A stretch of 64,000 nucleotides of DNA, from positions 434,001 through 498,000 of the forward strand of contig NTMA01000006.1 in NCBI GenBank assembly GCA_002917075.1, in the 5' to 3' direction. The position numbers were made by a program, and so were the translations under genes. Shown here one piece after another: positions 19,791 to 30,374 of this stretch. The DNA is from Hawksworthiomyces lignivorus (lineage: Eukaryota > Ascomycota > Sordariomycetes > Ophiostomatales > Ophiostomataceae). The number at the start of each line of letters is the position of its first letter. Position 1 is the stretch's first letter. The notes under the pieces are model-generated. The model searched no databases. It was not told the DNA's origin and saw nothing but the letters and a program-made list of their open reading frames with translations.

Positions 19791-20954
19791 ATGCCGCCCA
19801 TCCGCCTCAGCCGTTCGCCCAAGGTCGTCGTCTACTTCCAGACGCACCACGCCGGGGATGGCCAGCGGCCGATCTCTGTTCTGCCGCTCCTGGGGCCGAC
19901 GGGGACGTCGCCCTCGGTCACCCACCTGATCGTGGCCGCGCTCCACATCAACGAGAACCCGAACGGCCTCACGCTCAACGACCACCCGCCGGACCACCCG
20001 CGCTTCGACACGCTGTGGTCCGAGGTGGGTGCCCTGCAGGCGTGCGGCGTGCGCGTGCTGGGCATGCTGGGGGGCGCCGCCAAGGGCTCGTACGCGCGGT
20101 TGGACACGGGCTCGGGCCAGGTCGACGAGGCGGCCTTTGAGGCATACTACGGGCCGCTGGCCGCGCTGGTGCGCGCGCGACGGCTAGACGGCCTCGACCT
20201 CGACGTCGAGGAGCCCATGACGCTGGCGGGCGTCGTGCACCTGATCGACCGCCTGCGCGCCGATTTTGGCCCGGCCTTTCTGCTGACCATGGCGCCCGTG
20301 GCCGCCGCGCTGCTGCGGCCCGACGACCCGCGCTGCAACCTGTCGGGCTTCAGCTACCGCGACCTGGAGCGCGCCCGCGGCCACCGCGACATCGCCTGGT
20401 ACCACGCCCAGTTCTACTGCGGCTGGGGCGACGCCGCCCAGCCCCACATGTACGCCGCCATGACGGGCCCGCCGCCCCCCCTTGCGCCCCCCGCGCCCCC
20501 CGCCTTTTTGCCGCCGCACCGCGTCGTCATGGGGCTGGTCACCAACCCGCGCAACGGCTCCGGCTTCGTGCCGCTCGAGACCACGGCCCAGGTCGTCATG
20601 CAGCTGCAGGCGGCGGCGGGCTCCATCGGGTTCGGCGGCGGCGGCGTCGGCGGCGGCGGCTTCGGCGGCGTCTCCGCTTGGGAGTACTTCAACTCCCTGC
20701 CCGGCGGCGAGGAGCGCCCCTGGGAGTGGGCCGAGTGGCTGTCGGCCATCCTGGAAACGCAGGTCGTGGCGGACGGGCTCGCGGGCAACCTGCAGAAGAG
20801 CGAGCCGCTCGAAGCTTCCGCGCCCCCTCAGCAGCAGCAGCAGCAGCAGAAGCAACCACACGAAGCCGTGGTGGAAGTGGATCCTGACACAGCAGACGGG
20901 CCGGATGCGCCACTACCAGCCATGTTTGAGTACAATTCAGAGACGGATGATTGA
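19791..20954 (+). CDS. GH18-family glycosidase (chitinase / endo-N-acetylglucosaminidase-like)
   Basis: Single-exon protein of 387 aa starting MPPIRLSRSPKVVVYFQTHH. The GH18 catalytic signature DxxDxDxE is present as DGLDLDVE (about residues 134-141), with Glu as acid/base; strand motifs such as THLIVAALHINE and the FYCGWGD segment fit the TIM barrel. There is no signal peptide, so the enzyme is probably cytosolic, closer to intracellular chitinase/ENGase-like members than to wall-remodelling secreted chitinases. The coding DNA is very GC-rich. Gly- and Pro-rich loops (PPPPLAPPAPPAF, GGGGVGGGGFGG) and a C-terminal Gln run (SAPPQQQQQQQKQ) look like local insertions. Start chosen at the ATG with A at -3 after a CT/CACC leader; the open frame runs further upstream without coding character. 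Confidence 0.85.
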   Translation: MPPIRLSRSPKVVVYFQTHHAGDGQRPISVLPLLGPTGTSPSVTHLIVAALHINENPNGLTLNDHPPDHPRFDTLWSEVGALQACGVRVLGMLGGAAKGSYARLDTGSGQVDEAAFEAYYGPLAALVRARRLDGLDLDVEEPMTLAGVVHLIDRLRADFGPAFLLTMAPVAAALLRPDDPRCNLSGFSYRDLERARGHRDIAWYHAQFYCGWGDAAQPHMYAAMTGPPPPLAPPAPPAFLPPHRVVMGLVTNPRNGSGFVPLETTAQVVMQLQAAAGSIGFGGGGVGGGGFGGVSAWEYFNSLPGGEERPWEWAEWLSAILETQVVADGLAGNLQKSEPLEASAPPQQQQQQQKQPHEAVVEVDPDTADGPDAPLPAMFEYNSETDD

Positions 20955-21646
20955 ATATGTTTGTTCTGCGTTCTGCGTTCTCCGTTCTGCCTCAGAGGCA
21001 CCCCGTAAGCATACTAGGGACAATCACGAATGGTCTCATATCTGATAATAATATATACCACATTCTCGCCTGATAAGCTTTATCCCCATCCTCTTCCCCT
21101 TTCCCCTTTAATGCGGCACTGAAGCGTAAGAGATCATTTGTGTTTATGGCGCACCCGCTCGTATTTCTCAGGGTCTTATCCTCAATCCACGCTCAAGCAT
21201 CCCAAATGTTGAGTGTTGATATGCTTTCTGTCATTTGAATTGAAGTTCCACTTAAGGCACGTTCAAAATTTCCCACCTTTTCCTTGATCCTTCGTGAATC
21301 ATGATTCCTCATCATCTCTTGGGAATGGGGTTCCTTTTGACGGCTTGGTTAAGAATGATGAGAGATACGGGGCACATCGCCCCGCTTTTCTTTGCTTTAG
21401 GTTGCTCTACGGGCCTAATTATGACTGAGCGACACGGAATTCCGTGCTCTGTGCAGAATATTCTCCCTGTAATGATCAGCTTACCATTTTACACCGTTTT
21501 CGTGAGAAAGTTGATCATTGAGCTACAGCCCGTAGGGTATATTAAGTTCAGACAATGGCCCAGAATTACTTTGATCACAGCTAGTTTCCATCATCAAAAT
21601 ATCAATTCATCAAGAGCACATCAGTCTTTCAGTATAACTAGTGAAT
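20955..21646. other. intergenic, AT-rich
   Basis: No gene supported; the 132-codon frame at 21301 has no recognisable feature and overlaps the promoter of the next gene. Confidence 0.5.
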
Positions 21647-22536
21647 ATGGCAATTTCAGAGATAATCCGCTTTACTCTTTCTGCCCAGCGCAGGCCTGAC
21701 TTTGCCAAGCTCCGTCAGCACATTTCCCTCTCTAACGCCGCAACAAGCCAGTATTTTGGGGACATGATAGCGCCTGCCAGGGCAGCGCTGCCCTTCAAAA
21801 AGGATGAAATTTGTTGGGTTATTCGTACGCTCTCCCGACGGCGAGCTTGGAGTGCCCGCAACGCACTAGCTAACTTGTTGTTTAGAGTGGCCAGACAACT
21901 CAGAGATGCGGGCGAACTCGGCATTCAGAGCTCAGCTGAGAGATCTCACAGACGGACAAGGAGCGAGATCACTCTCATTCCAGTTCGAAGACAAGCAGAT
22001 CCCGAACCTCGCGAAAGCTCTTGAAGCTCCCGTTTGTGAATTCGTAGGTCCAAGGTCCCCTCTTTTTCTCCAAAACATCTGCTTTAATTTTTTTGCGAAA
22101 CACTGGTCTAATCGATTTCTTTCAAAGGCCGTTATAAATCTCGCGTCGAATGCTCCAAGATCGAATGCAGACTTCAAGCATTCAATGCACAAGACCTACA
22201 CAGACTGCTACCGCATGGAAGGATTTGTCGGCGGAGACTGGGCCTACGCTTCGAATACCAACGACTCGGATGGAGAGCTGTGGGACGGAGTAACAACTCG
22301 GGTCACAGAAGAAGCGGAAAAGAGCCTGGCGTGCTATTACCTGGGCTGGGAGAGTATTGAGGTATGCACTTCACCTTGACTGGAAGAGAAATTTTTGATG
22401 ACGAAACTGACCTAGGAGATAGGCGCATCAAATTGCTAGCGGAACCTCGATATTTGACGAGGAGATGGTGAAATTAGCACCCTGGTTTGGGCCGGGTAGC
22501 GGTGCATGGTATGTTCGTTTTGAAAAGCAGGCCTAG
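21647..22536 (+). CDS. Two-domain ABM-like (dimeric alpha/beta barrel) protein
   Basis: Exons 21647..21824, 21886..22043, 22128..22361, 22423..22536 (227 aa); all introns are 61-84 nt and in phase. The start MAISEIIRFTLS, the central segment IQWPDNSEMRANSAFRAQL and ALEAPVCEF, and the C-terminal WESIEAH match the pattern of fungal proteins with two antibiotic-biosynthesis-monooxygenase (ABM) type ferredoxin-like folds, where a WxSxxAH element closes the second barrel. Such proteins are small, cytosolic, and mostly uncharacterised; some are decarboxylases or monooxygenases in secondary metabolism. It lies next to a transcription factor and an oxidoreductase, so a small metabolic cluster is possible. 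No catalytic residue can be assigned. The fold call is from sequence pattern only. Confidence 0.66.
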
Positions 22537-22689
22537 GTGAATATGGTAAAATGACGATTAGGAGACCACCTGCTGCCTATTTTTTTATATGTAGTGAATG
22601 AATATAGAAATTAGACAAACGCTGAATAGTCTAAAAGATCTGTTAAGTGCCAGCGGAATGACGTGTTCCATTCTCTATCTTTACCTCCA

Positions 22690-24668
22690 TCACAGCGATG
22701 TGGCTGTCATAAGCACAAAGGTTCCAAATGCGTCAAGATTGTGGAACCAGTCATCTAAGTCGCCCAAAGTATGATTTTGGCCCTCTTGGCTCTTTTGGTG
22801 AAGCTCAACCATGTCGCGGTACATCAGGGATGGCCTTCCTTCTCGCTTTTGCAGAAACTCAGAATAAGTTTTCTTCCACTCGGCATAGCCGGGCGCTTCC
22901 CACAACGACTTGTGACAAGGGACCGGCATAGACAGGATTGCATTACAGAGATTTGGATCATGGGTTGGATTGATATCAAAGAGCATGTTTATGATGAAGA
23001 GGAGGGTGAATGTTCTTCTTCTGTCAGACAGCAATTCGCAGAGGTTGGAGAGGCCCGAAGACTTAGCACTTACCGATCTCGCGATTCCTGGAGGATCCAC
23101 TCCTGCCACTCTCCATACTTTGCAATCTCGTTTGCATAGCTTGGCTCTTCCATCTTTCCCGCAACAGCCTAGACAAGGGTTAGAGATGATTTGTAGAGCG
23201 CGAAGAGGCTTGGCGTACCATCATCACATGCAGCATCTTCGCATCAACACTTGGGGAAACATTGTCGTCTTCGAGAGTAGCGATGAGAATGTAAATCGTC
23301 AGGGCTTGCAGAGCGAACATCAAAGTAGATGCATCAAAAGCATCAAACTATAATTGTTCATATTAGCAACACACAAGCGCTTTGATGGGAAACTAGAAGC
23401 GGACATGGCTGGTGAGATTGAGTAGCGCGGCGAAAACGTACCTCTAGCCTCAGTCGATCTAGCTCCAGATCGATGGTTCTCCACACAAAGGACGTGCTCT
23501 GCGAAGATTTCGAAAAGAACATGCACATTATGCTCTTGCAGATTGCTAGAGGCTCTGGGAGTGACGGGCCTAGCACCTCCAACGAACCGTGGGTAGGACC
23601 CATGCTGCCAGCGCCTCCGCAGCTTTCGTGAATAAATGGCGGAAGAGGGCCGGACTGCATCATTTTGGGATATGAGCGCAAAGTTTGAAGCAGATAGTAG
23701 GCACTCAGCTGAGACCCAAAAGATCTGTGCCTCCGCCGAAAGAGTCCAAGTTTTGGAGCAGTAGAAGATATCGGTTCAATTCGTGCAGCTCGTGCTGAGA
23801 GCAAGCTCAATTCAGGAACATCGACAATAGAATACGGGAGGGGCTGAATTGGGTCTTGAATAGAAGATTGCAGACTGATATTATTTATCAGCAGTGTGAG
23901 TAGGGTGAAGATCAAACACATGGAAGGCTTACGCTGTGTCAAACCCCAAGTAGCCTGAGGTGTGAGTTGGCTCTTCGAGGTAGGGTGGGACGACGAGTTC
24001 GTGAGAAGAAGCACCCTTGTTTTGAATGATTTGATCCAGAAAGCTCAGGTCAAGCCCGCTCCCTGCATCTACGCATTGAACGTCTTGCAAGTTCCAGCTA
24101 AGCGTAGCACCACTGCTTTCTAGAGATCCTGTCGGAGAAGCATACAGAGACGATAAGCTGCTCAGATGAGAATCCAGTTGAGAAACTTCTGCTCGACCTG
24201 GACGACTCAAAGACGTCTGCCATGTTTCGGTAAGAGGCGCTGCCGGTTCAAATATCGGTATTGCTGCGTCGGCTCGTATATCTACACCAGCGTCGTCCTC
24301 ATCGAGCTCAAGCCGCCGCAGCGCTACATCTATTCGATTTTCGCCGTCGTAGTGGCATTGTAGCCCTTTATTTTTGCACCGCGTGCAGCGTGGGAGGTGC
24401 TCACTGCATCTCGCCTTGGCCTGCCTGCATGAAGAACAGGATTTCTTTCTGCTTTGATTCGGATTGAGCTGCCGCTGGCGGCAGTACCGCACATGACGAC
24501 TCCTTGATGACTCTGCAATACCCTCTGTCAGACTGCATGACCCGATCCAGTATGTGCCGGATCCAACTTACTGTTTGTGAATATCTTGGAGCAAATGCTG
24601 CAGTAGAAACGGCCCCGCTCGACACTTTCGACAGCGGAAACTCCACTATCCAGTGGTTCAAGAGACAT
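22690..24668 (-). CDS. Fungal transcription factor with CCHC-type finger plus Zn2Cys6 cluster
   Basis: Six exons by eye, starting at 24668 (MSLEPLDSGV). The first intron, 24513..24571, splits a zinc finger: joined it reads CSIC then 12 residues then HVRYC, so C-x2-C-x12-H-x3-C. Directly after follows a Zn2Cys6 binuclear cluster, CSSCRQAKARCSEHLPRC then TRCKNKGLQC (six Cys, spaced C-x2-C-x6-C-x6-C-x2-C-x6-C). A C2H2-like finger in front of Zn2Cys6 is a known layout in ascomycete regulators. The middle and C-terminal part is a helical fungal-specific transcription-factor region (for example FDASTLMFALQALTIYILIA, KMEEPSYANEIAKYGEWQEW). Remaining introns lie near 23887-23945, 23345-23440, 23171-23218 and 23021-23075; donors and acceptors keep phase. 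Divergent from the MDR gene with 476 bp between starts, so that gene is a candidate target. Confidence 0.8.
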
Positions 24669-25144
24669 TACAAGGGCGGGTAAGAGTATTCTAACTTCGT
24701 GAGGCAAGGGATTAATGTCCAGCAAAATGGGGCTGAGAGCTAGAAAGCTAGCCAAGGCTGAAGAGGCAGCGGAGTTCCGTGTCGCGTCAAATGCTTACAT
24801 TGAATAAGCCTACCCCGCGACTCCTTATCTCAAAAACTATTCCCAATCAGCTACGGCTGGATCACCTGATGAAATGCATGCACTGTACGCCTGATACGCT
24901 GGTGAGTCTGAGGTGAAATACACAACGGAATTCCGCCAGGCGAATGCTCTTTTTGGATTTTTGTTTTTGTCATACCTACATGATGTTACAGAGGCAGCTT
25001 TACAAATCCTTTGATTTCTTGTCTATTTAGCGACTTATGTATATATAAGATGGATGGTTCTATTCCTTCTTCTCATGACTGCATAGGCATTCAACAAAGA
25101 TCTACCGTCGACAGAAACATATTCATTACCTTAAAACTGCCAAA
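24669..25144. promoter_or_regulatory. divergent promoter between the Zn2Cys6 factor and the MDR oxidoreductase
   Basis: A TATATAA box at 25042-25048 sits about 100 nt before the MDR start codon. No binding-site array is evident. Confidence 0.55.
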
Positions 25145-26374
25145 ATGAGCTTTCAGTCCAAGGAGTGGATCTTGACGAACTGTACGGGGCTGGATGATCT
25201 GCAGACTCGGGTCGTCAGCACGCCGCCACTAGGAAGCCACGATGTCTTGGTAAAAATGAAAGCACTCTCATTAAACCATAGAGACGCAGTTATCGCTCTG
25301 GTAATTCTTCCAGTTTCAGCAATTCGTCCAAAATTAATAAGTTTTCTGACTTTTCTCTCTAGGGACTTTATCCTCTCCCATGGACCCGCAATGTCATTGT
25401 CGGATCAGACGGCGCTGGTGAAGTGGTTCAGGTGGGAGATCAAGTCACAGAGTTTAAAAGGGGCGACAGAGTCGCGACGACATTCTATCAAAACCATCTT
25501 TCGGGGCCTTTGACACCTGCAGCGGCTCAGACTGCCATTGGGTCGCTGAAGGACGGGGCGTTCAGACAGTATGCCGTGATTCCCGAGCATGGGCTTGTAC
25601 ATGTTCCGACAGACTGGACTTGGCGCGAGGCTGCATCTCTATCTTGTGTGGCAGTCACAGCTTGGAATGCTCTGTTCGGAGACAGAAAGACGACTGCTGG
25701 TGACACGATCTTGATACAGGGAACAGGAGGAGTGAGCTTGTTTGCGCTCGAGGTGCGTCTTGTCTCTTCTGAAGAATCCATGTTTTGGACTACGCTAAAA
25801 CGTTTGCGGAATTGCATAGTTTGCCAAAGCCGTAGGCGCGACCGTCATTGCCATAACATCTTCGGATGAAAAAGCAAGCTTGCTGAAGAGCATGGGCGCA
25901 AAGGAGATCGTCAACTATACGAAGAATCCGGACTGGGGCCATCTCGTCAAGGAGCTCAGCGACAAGGGCGAGGGAGTCGACAATGTCCTTGACATCGCTG
26001 GAGGCAAATCCTTGCACCAGAGTCTCGAAAGCGTGAAACTTGGCGGCGTCGTCACCATGATCGGTATCCACGACGGGTTCAATCCTGGAGATTGGCCGAG
26101 CACTCTGGAGATTCTGGCTCACGGGTGTTCCGTCCGGTCAATTGCGGCCGGATCCAGAGCTCAGTTCGAGGAGCTAGTCAAGAACATCAACACCAACGCA
26201 ATAAAGCCAGTGCTCGACAAGCAAGATTTTGAGTTTGATGAAATGAAAGCAGCCTACGCGTATCTGGTGAGTTGCAAACAGATCCCTCTCATAGACCGGC
26301 GACACCAAATCTGACTAGACAAAATACAGTTGACCAAGAGACACATCGGAAAAATTATCGTCAATGTAGACTAG
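25145..26374 (+). CDS. Zinc-independent-type MDR alcohol dehydrogenase / quinone-reductase-like oxidoreductase
   Basis: Exons 25145..25300, 25363..25752, 25820..26266, 26330..26374 (345 aa), introns 62-67 nt, all in phase. N-terminal GroES-like domain with LSLNHRDAVIALGLYPLPW and GSDGAGEVVQVGDQVTEFKRGDRV; Rossmann domain with IQGTGGVSLFALEFAKAVGA, which fits the GxGGV-type NAD(P) loop; later GVDNVLDIAGGKSL and a C-terminal LTKRHIGKIIVNVD typical of the family. The structural-zinc Cys cluster of classical ADHs is absent. Substrate is unknown; family members reduce enals, quinones or polyketide intermediates. A TATA box precedes it and it diverges from the Zn2Cys6 regulator, suggesting inducible control. 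Confidence 0.85.
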
Positions 26375-26516
26375 GCGAGGTTTATACTAAATTGGAGTAG
26401 CTGTTAATAACGAAAACCATGTACAGTGATACCACGCCGTGATTGATTAAAAATATGTATAGTGAATGTTAAAATTTTCAGTACGATTGAGAGGCATATC
26501 TCGTAGACAATGTTTA

Positions 26517-29500
26517 TTACGGCTTCACTCCAGATGCGGCGGCTTTATCGAGCAAGAGCTTGGTGATAGGTGTCTGCCCTTCACTGGTAGCGAAATCTAA
26601 CGGCGTGAGACCAAGGTCATTTTTCACATCAACGGCGGCATCTCTCTCAAGCAAGATCTGCACGATGGCCTCGTGCCCACCTCGGACGGCATAAAATAGT
26701 GGCGACCAGCCCTCTTCATCTTTTGCGTCGATGGCGGCATTGTTATCAAGCAATAGCTGCACGATGGCCTCATGGTTATAGAAGGCAGCAATCATCAATG
26801 GTGTAGATCCCGCCCCGTCCTTCGCATCGACGGACGCACCGTTTTGAAGTAAAAGCCGAACGACATCGTATTGCCCAGTGGTGACTGCACTCAGCAGTGG
26901 CGTCATGTGTTTCTCATTTTCCCCATCAACAGCAGCACCATAATCGAGTAAAAGCTGCACGACGCCTTTGCGTCCATTTCTGGCAGCACGCTTGAGCGGC
27001 GTCCAGTCATCGAAAGACCGTGTGTCGACAGCAGCGCCTTTTTCTAGCAAAAACCGAACGACGCCCTCGTGCCCTCCCCCAGCAGCATAGAACAGAGCGG
27101 TCCACCCATTGCTGCTTCTTGCGTTGACATCGGCACCAGAATCAAGTAAGAGCTGCACGACGGCCTCGTGTCCATTTTTGGCAGCATGCAGCAGCGGCGT
27201 GAACTCGTCTCTGCCTCTTTCGTCGACAGCATGTTTACGTTTAAGCAGAGCGTCTACTGTATCTTGTAGACCATAAAATGCTGCTAGGTGTAGAGCCGTC
27301 AATTTCCAGTCCTTCCATATCGTCTTGTTCAATACAGCCATCTTGGGTTTGCTCTCGAGAAAGTCGACAGTAGCCTGATTTAATTCTTCGACCCTCTCAG
27401 GATGTTCTACGGCGACGCGGCTGACCATGCCATTGCGAACGTGATCTCCCCAGTTTTGTGCCGCGTAGTTGAAGAGCGACGACGTCAGTTGCCTGTCGAA
27501 CTCGGTTACCATCATGCCACCTAGACAGCATTCGGCCATTAGGAAGTCTGCATTTTGGTTGCTCTCAATCAAATTTCTCCACGATCTGGTAGGTCTCATA
27601 TCTAACGCCGTCGTCTCATCGGTTTGCGTCCGCTTTGAGCCGGTTTCTTTCTCATGGAATGCTTTTTCACTAGAGTCGGTAAACTCCGAGCTTCTCAGAA
27701 ACTCTCGAGCTGTCTGATGTATGAAGAAGAGGCGGCCGTCGTACTCGGTGATGAAGAAGCCGCACTCCTTCTTGAGCCACTTGCGAAAAGAATTGTCGTC
27801 TAGGCCTAGAAAGTCCATAGACTGTAGACCGTATTTCCCTCTGATGTTGACGGCGATGTTTGCTTCTCTCAGTGTGAGAGGTCGATATGCAATGTAGATG
27901 AGATGCAATAGCAGCGACACTCTTTCACGATATCTGGAGCTGACGTTGGATAGTAACTTATCATATGCGCCAGGAACACCGTCCGGCAGGTCATCCAGAT
28001 AGGCTCTCCAGTCATCGAGGTCCACAGGTGTCACTTTCTCAAGGAGTTCGAAGACGAGTCGCATCCATAGGTATGTTCGTTGTTCGGCTCCTTTGGCGAG
28101 AAGCTTTTTGTTGAGTAAATTGGCAACATCTGTGCTTAGTTCCTTCGACTCCACAAGGCTCTCAATCTGATGCCCAAAAACTATATTGATCTCTTTTTCC
28201 AAGGCCATCTTCTCTTTGTCTCCATCTCCTTCTAGATTCACGGGCTTCGTTGTCCATTTACGGAAAGCCTCGACGATGTTTGGATTAGGACGGCTAGTAA
28301 TGAGAAACCTGATCCGTTTCTTCGTTTCCAAATGATTCTGGAGAAAGTTGACCAATTTCTGCCGATCAACCTCGTCACATTCGTCCAAGGCGTCGAAAAC
28401 GCAGTAGATTGTGTGACCCTGAAAACTTTCAAAGTTAGATATTCTCTCGAACAAGCCCCACAATGTGTCGAGTCCCTGGAGCATGTCGTCCGACATGGAG
28501 TTAATTTCAGCGGCAAACTTGGCAACGACATCTTTAGACGCCATCAGCAACTGGTGTGTGACAGCTCCGAGCCCGTTGGCCAAATGGCTTTGTATCGGAT
28601 TATCTTTGAAAAAAAAGTAACAGACAAGAGGCTCCGCGCCTCCTACCTTTCGCGATGGCAAATCTACCTCTATTAAGAAACGAGATAGGACAGACTTCCC
28701 ACAGCCGGGTTCTGCTGTGACTAAAAGCAAATCATTTTCGTTAGACGTGAGCCAATCTCTGTATTTTTCGTGTGCACAAAACCACCGACAAGTGCCTGGG
28801 TGCTTTGGAGGGTTTAGACACATCTGCTCCAAATAATTTGTGGTGCTGAATCGGGAGATAAGCTTTGCGAGCCTCTCATCAGCCTCAAACTGCTTGCTTC
28901 CGACGAAGAGAAGTCTCATCTGCCTGACTTCTACTAGGAGGCCTCCTGTATTTTCGGCGGTTTGAGACGAATACTCTGTCATTTCTCCAAGTTGATATTG
29001 CTGTAAATCCTGGGATATCCTCTTGTCGAGCTCTTTGATAGCTGTTAGTTTGTTTGTCCAGTCGCCTGGCTGAATAATATCGCAAGCGACGCGAACGAAC
29101 GGGTGCTGCTCGTAAGCTCGACAAGCGCACTCCATTTCGAACCGGAGCATGGATTTGAAAAGCTTGACTGTTTCTGTCTCTGTACTTTTACGATGATTTC
29201 TCATAGGGTGACTCTCTGGCCAATCTGTTCTCATGACAACTTTGGCAAGCGATGTGAACCAGTCCATCCGCTCCAGGACGTATTCGAGGCCATCTGCCAC
29301 GGTTTTCTCTTGCTTGATGGGCTGGACAAGGACCTTGCGCGCACGAGGGGTCAGCTCCTATGCTTTGTCTGGCGACGATGGCGAGAACTTACAGGGACGA
29401 GTAGGCAAATTGCCGACCAGGCGAATGCAGCCGGTGGGAACGACTGGAGAGCAGCGCCCACGCCACTGCCGATCGTGGCGACTAGCATATCGGCTCCTTC

Positions 29501-29998
29501 TGCGGCATTTTTCCACCACTTTTCTTCCCGGTAATTGACCAGCACCGGTTGCAAGATCTCGGATAATTTGCCGATTCTCTCTGCCTCGTTGAGGCTGCTA
29601 AACATGTTAGGGGCATCCTCGGAGACCACTGGGCCAGACGGATTGGCTTTGTGAGTAAGTATCTTCTCGTAGGTCTCAACGAGCGTCCTGGTTGAACTAT
29701 CGTGCCTCAGCTCGGCGTATGCACGGCTCCACGGGTCGAGCACGGGCGAGACCGTGATTGAGCTGCCGCTGCTGCCGCTATTGGAATCTTTTGGTTTTGA
29801 CTTGGAGCGATGGAAGCGCAACGATAATGTGCTAGGGCGTGTCTGGCTGCTACTGTCCTTCTTATACGAATTGGGCGACAATTCTGTTGTGGATGGAGCA
29901 GAAGGCTCGAACTGACCTTCTGCCGATCGCGGATCGGGCCGCGAAGCCGTGCGGCCGAAAAGAGCTGCTCGGAATGAAAATCTACTCTCCTTGGGCAT
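26517..29998 (-). CDS. NACHT-ankyrin NLR receptor
   Basis: Two exons, 29393..29998 and 26517..29333, with a 59-nt intron in phase 0 (1140 aa). Residues 1-~80 are a Ser/Lys-rich tail. A NACHT-associated helical N-terminal domain (NACHT_N type, about 85-400) carries WSRAYAELRHDSSTRTLVETYEKIL and the hydrophobic GSGVGAALQSFPPAAFAWSA. NACHT: P-loop AEPGCGKS (about 409-416), Walker B IYCVFDALDECD. C-terminus: eight 33-residue ankyrin repeats, from WKLTALHLAA to the last LGLTPLDFAT. Fungal NLRs of this type sense non-self or pathogen cues and trigger cell death through the N-terminal domain. Repeats 2-7 are quite alike (for example EAVVQLLLDSGADVNA, EAIVQLLLDNNAAIDA). Divergent from the dynamin-like GTPase with 376 bp between starts. 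No damage seen. Confidence 0.9.
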
Positions 29999-30374
29999 GA
30001 TTGACTTTTAAGTTGAATAAGCTCCAATGAATATATCTATCTAGCTTAAATTCGCATTTATAATAGTAATTAATGCATGAAGCGAAAAGTTGTGTTTGAG
30101 GTCGTGTTTGCCTGGCTTTGATATTGGCCCGGCCTTGCTCCGACCAACGGCTGGGTAACGTCGCATGCAAATCTAAGCCTCCTGGTTGGTTGAGATTTTG
30201 TTGACAAACGTCAATGCGTAGGTTGCATTTTCCGCAGCGATTAGACTGAAAACGCCTAATAGTTTCCAGCCGAGCTTTAGCAAAACTCAGCCTGCCGATG
30301 TCATCTTCTCCCACTCTTCGCATTCGTACCCCCCTCTCTCCTTTACCAAGCTCACCTCCAGCAATTCTGCAAAT
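29999..30374. promoter_or_regulatory. divergent promoter of the NACHT-ankyrin and SLIP-GC-like genes
   Basis: 376 bp between the two start codons, AT-rich near the NLR side and CT-rich just before the GTPase start. No repeat or known element is seen. Confidence 0.55.

Noticed and set aside
20184..20861. 225-codon minus-strand frame
   Set aside because: Antisense shadow of the GH18 gene.
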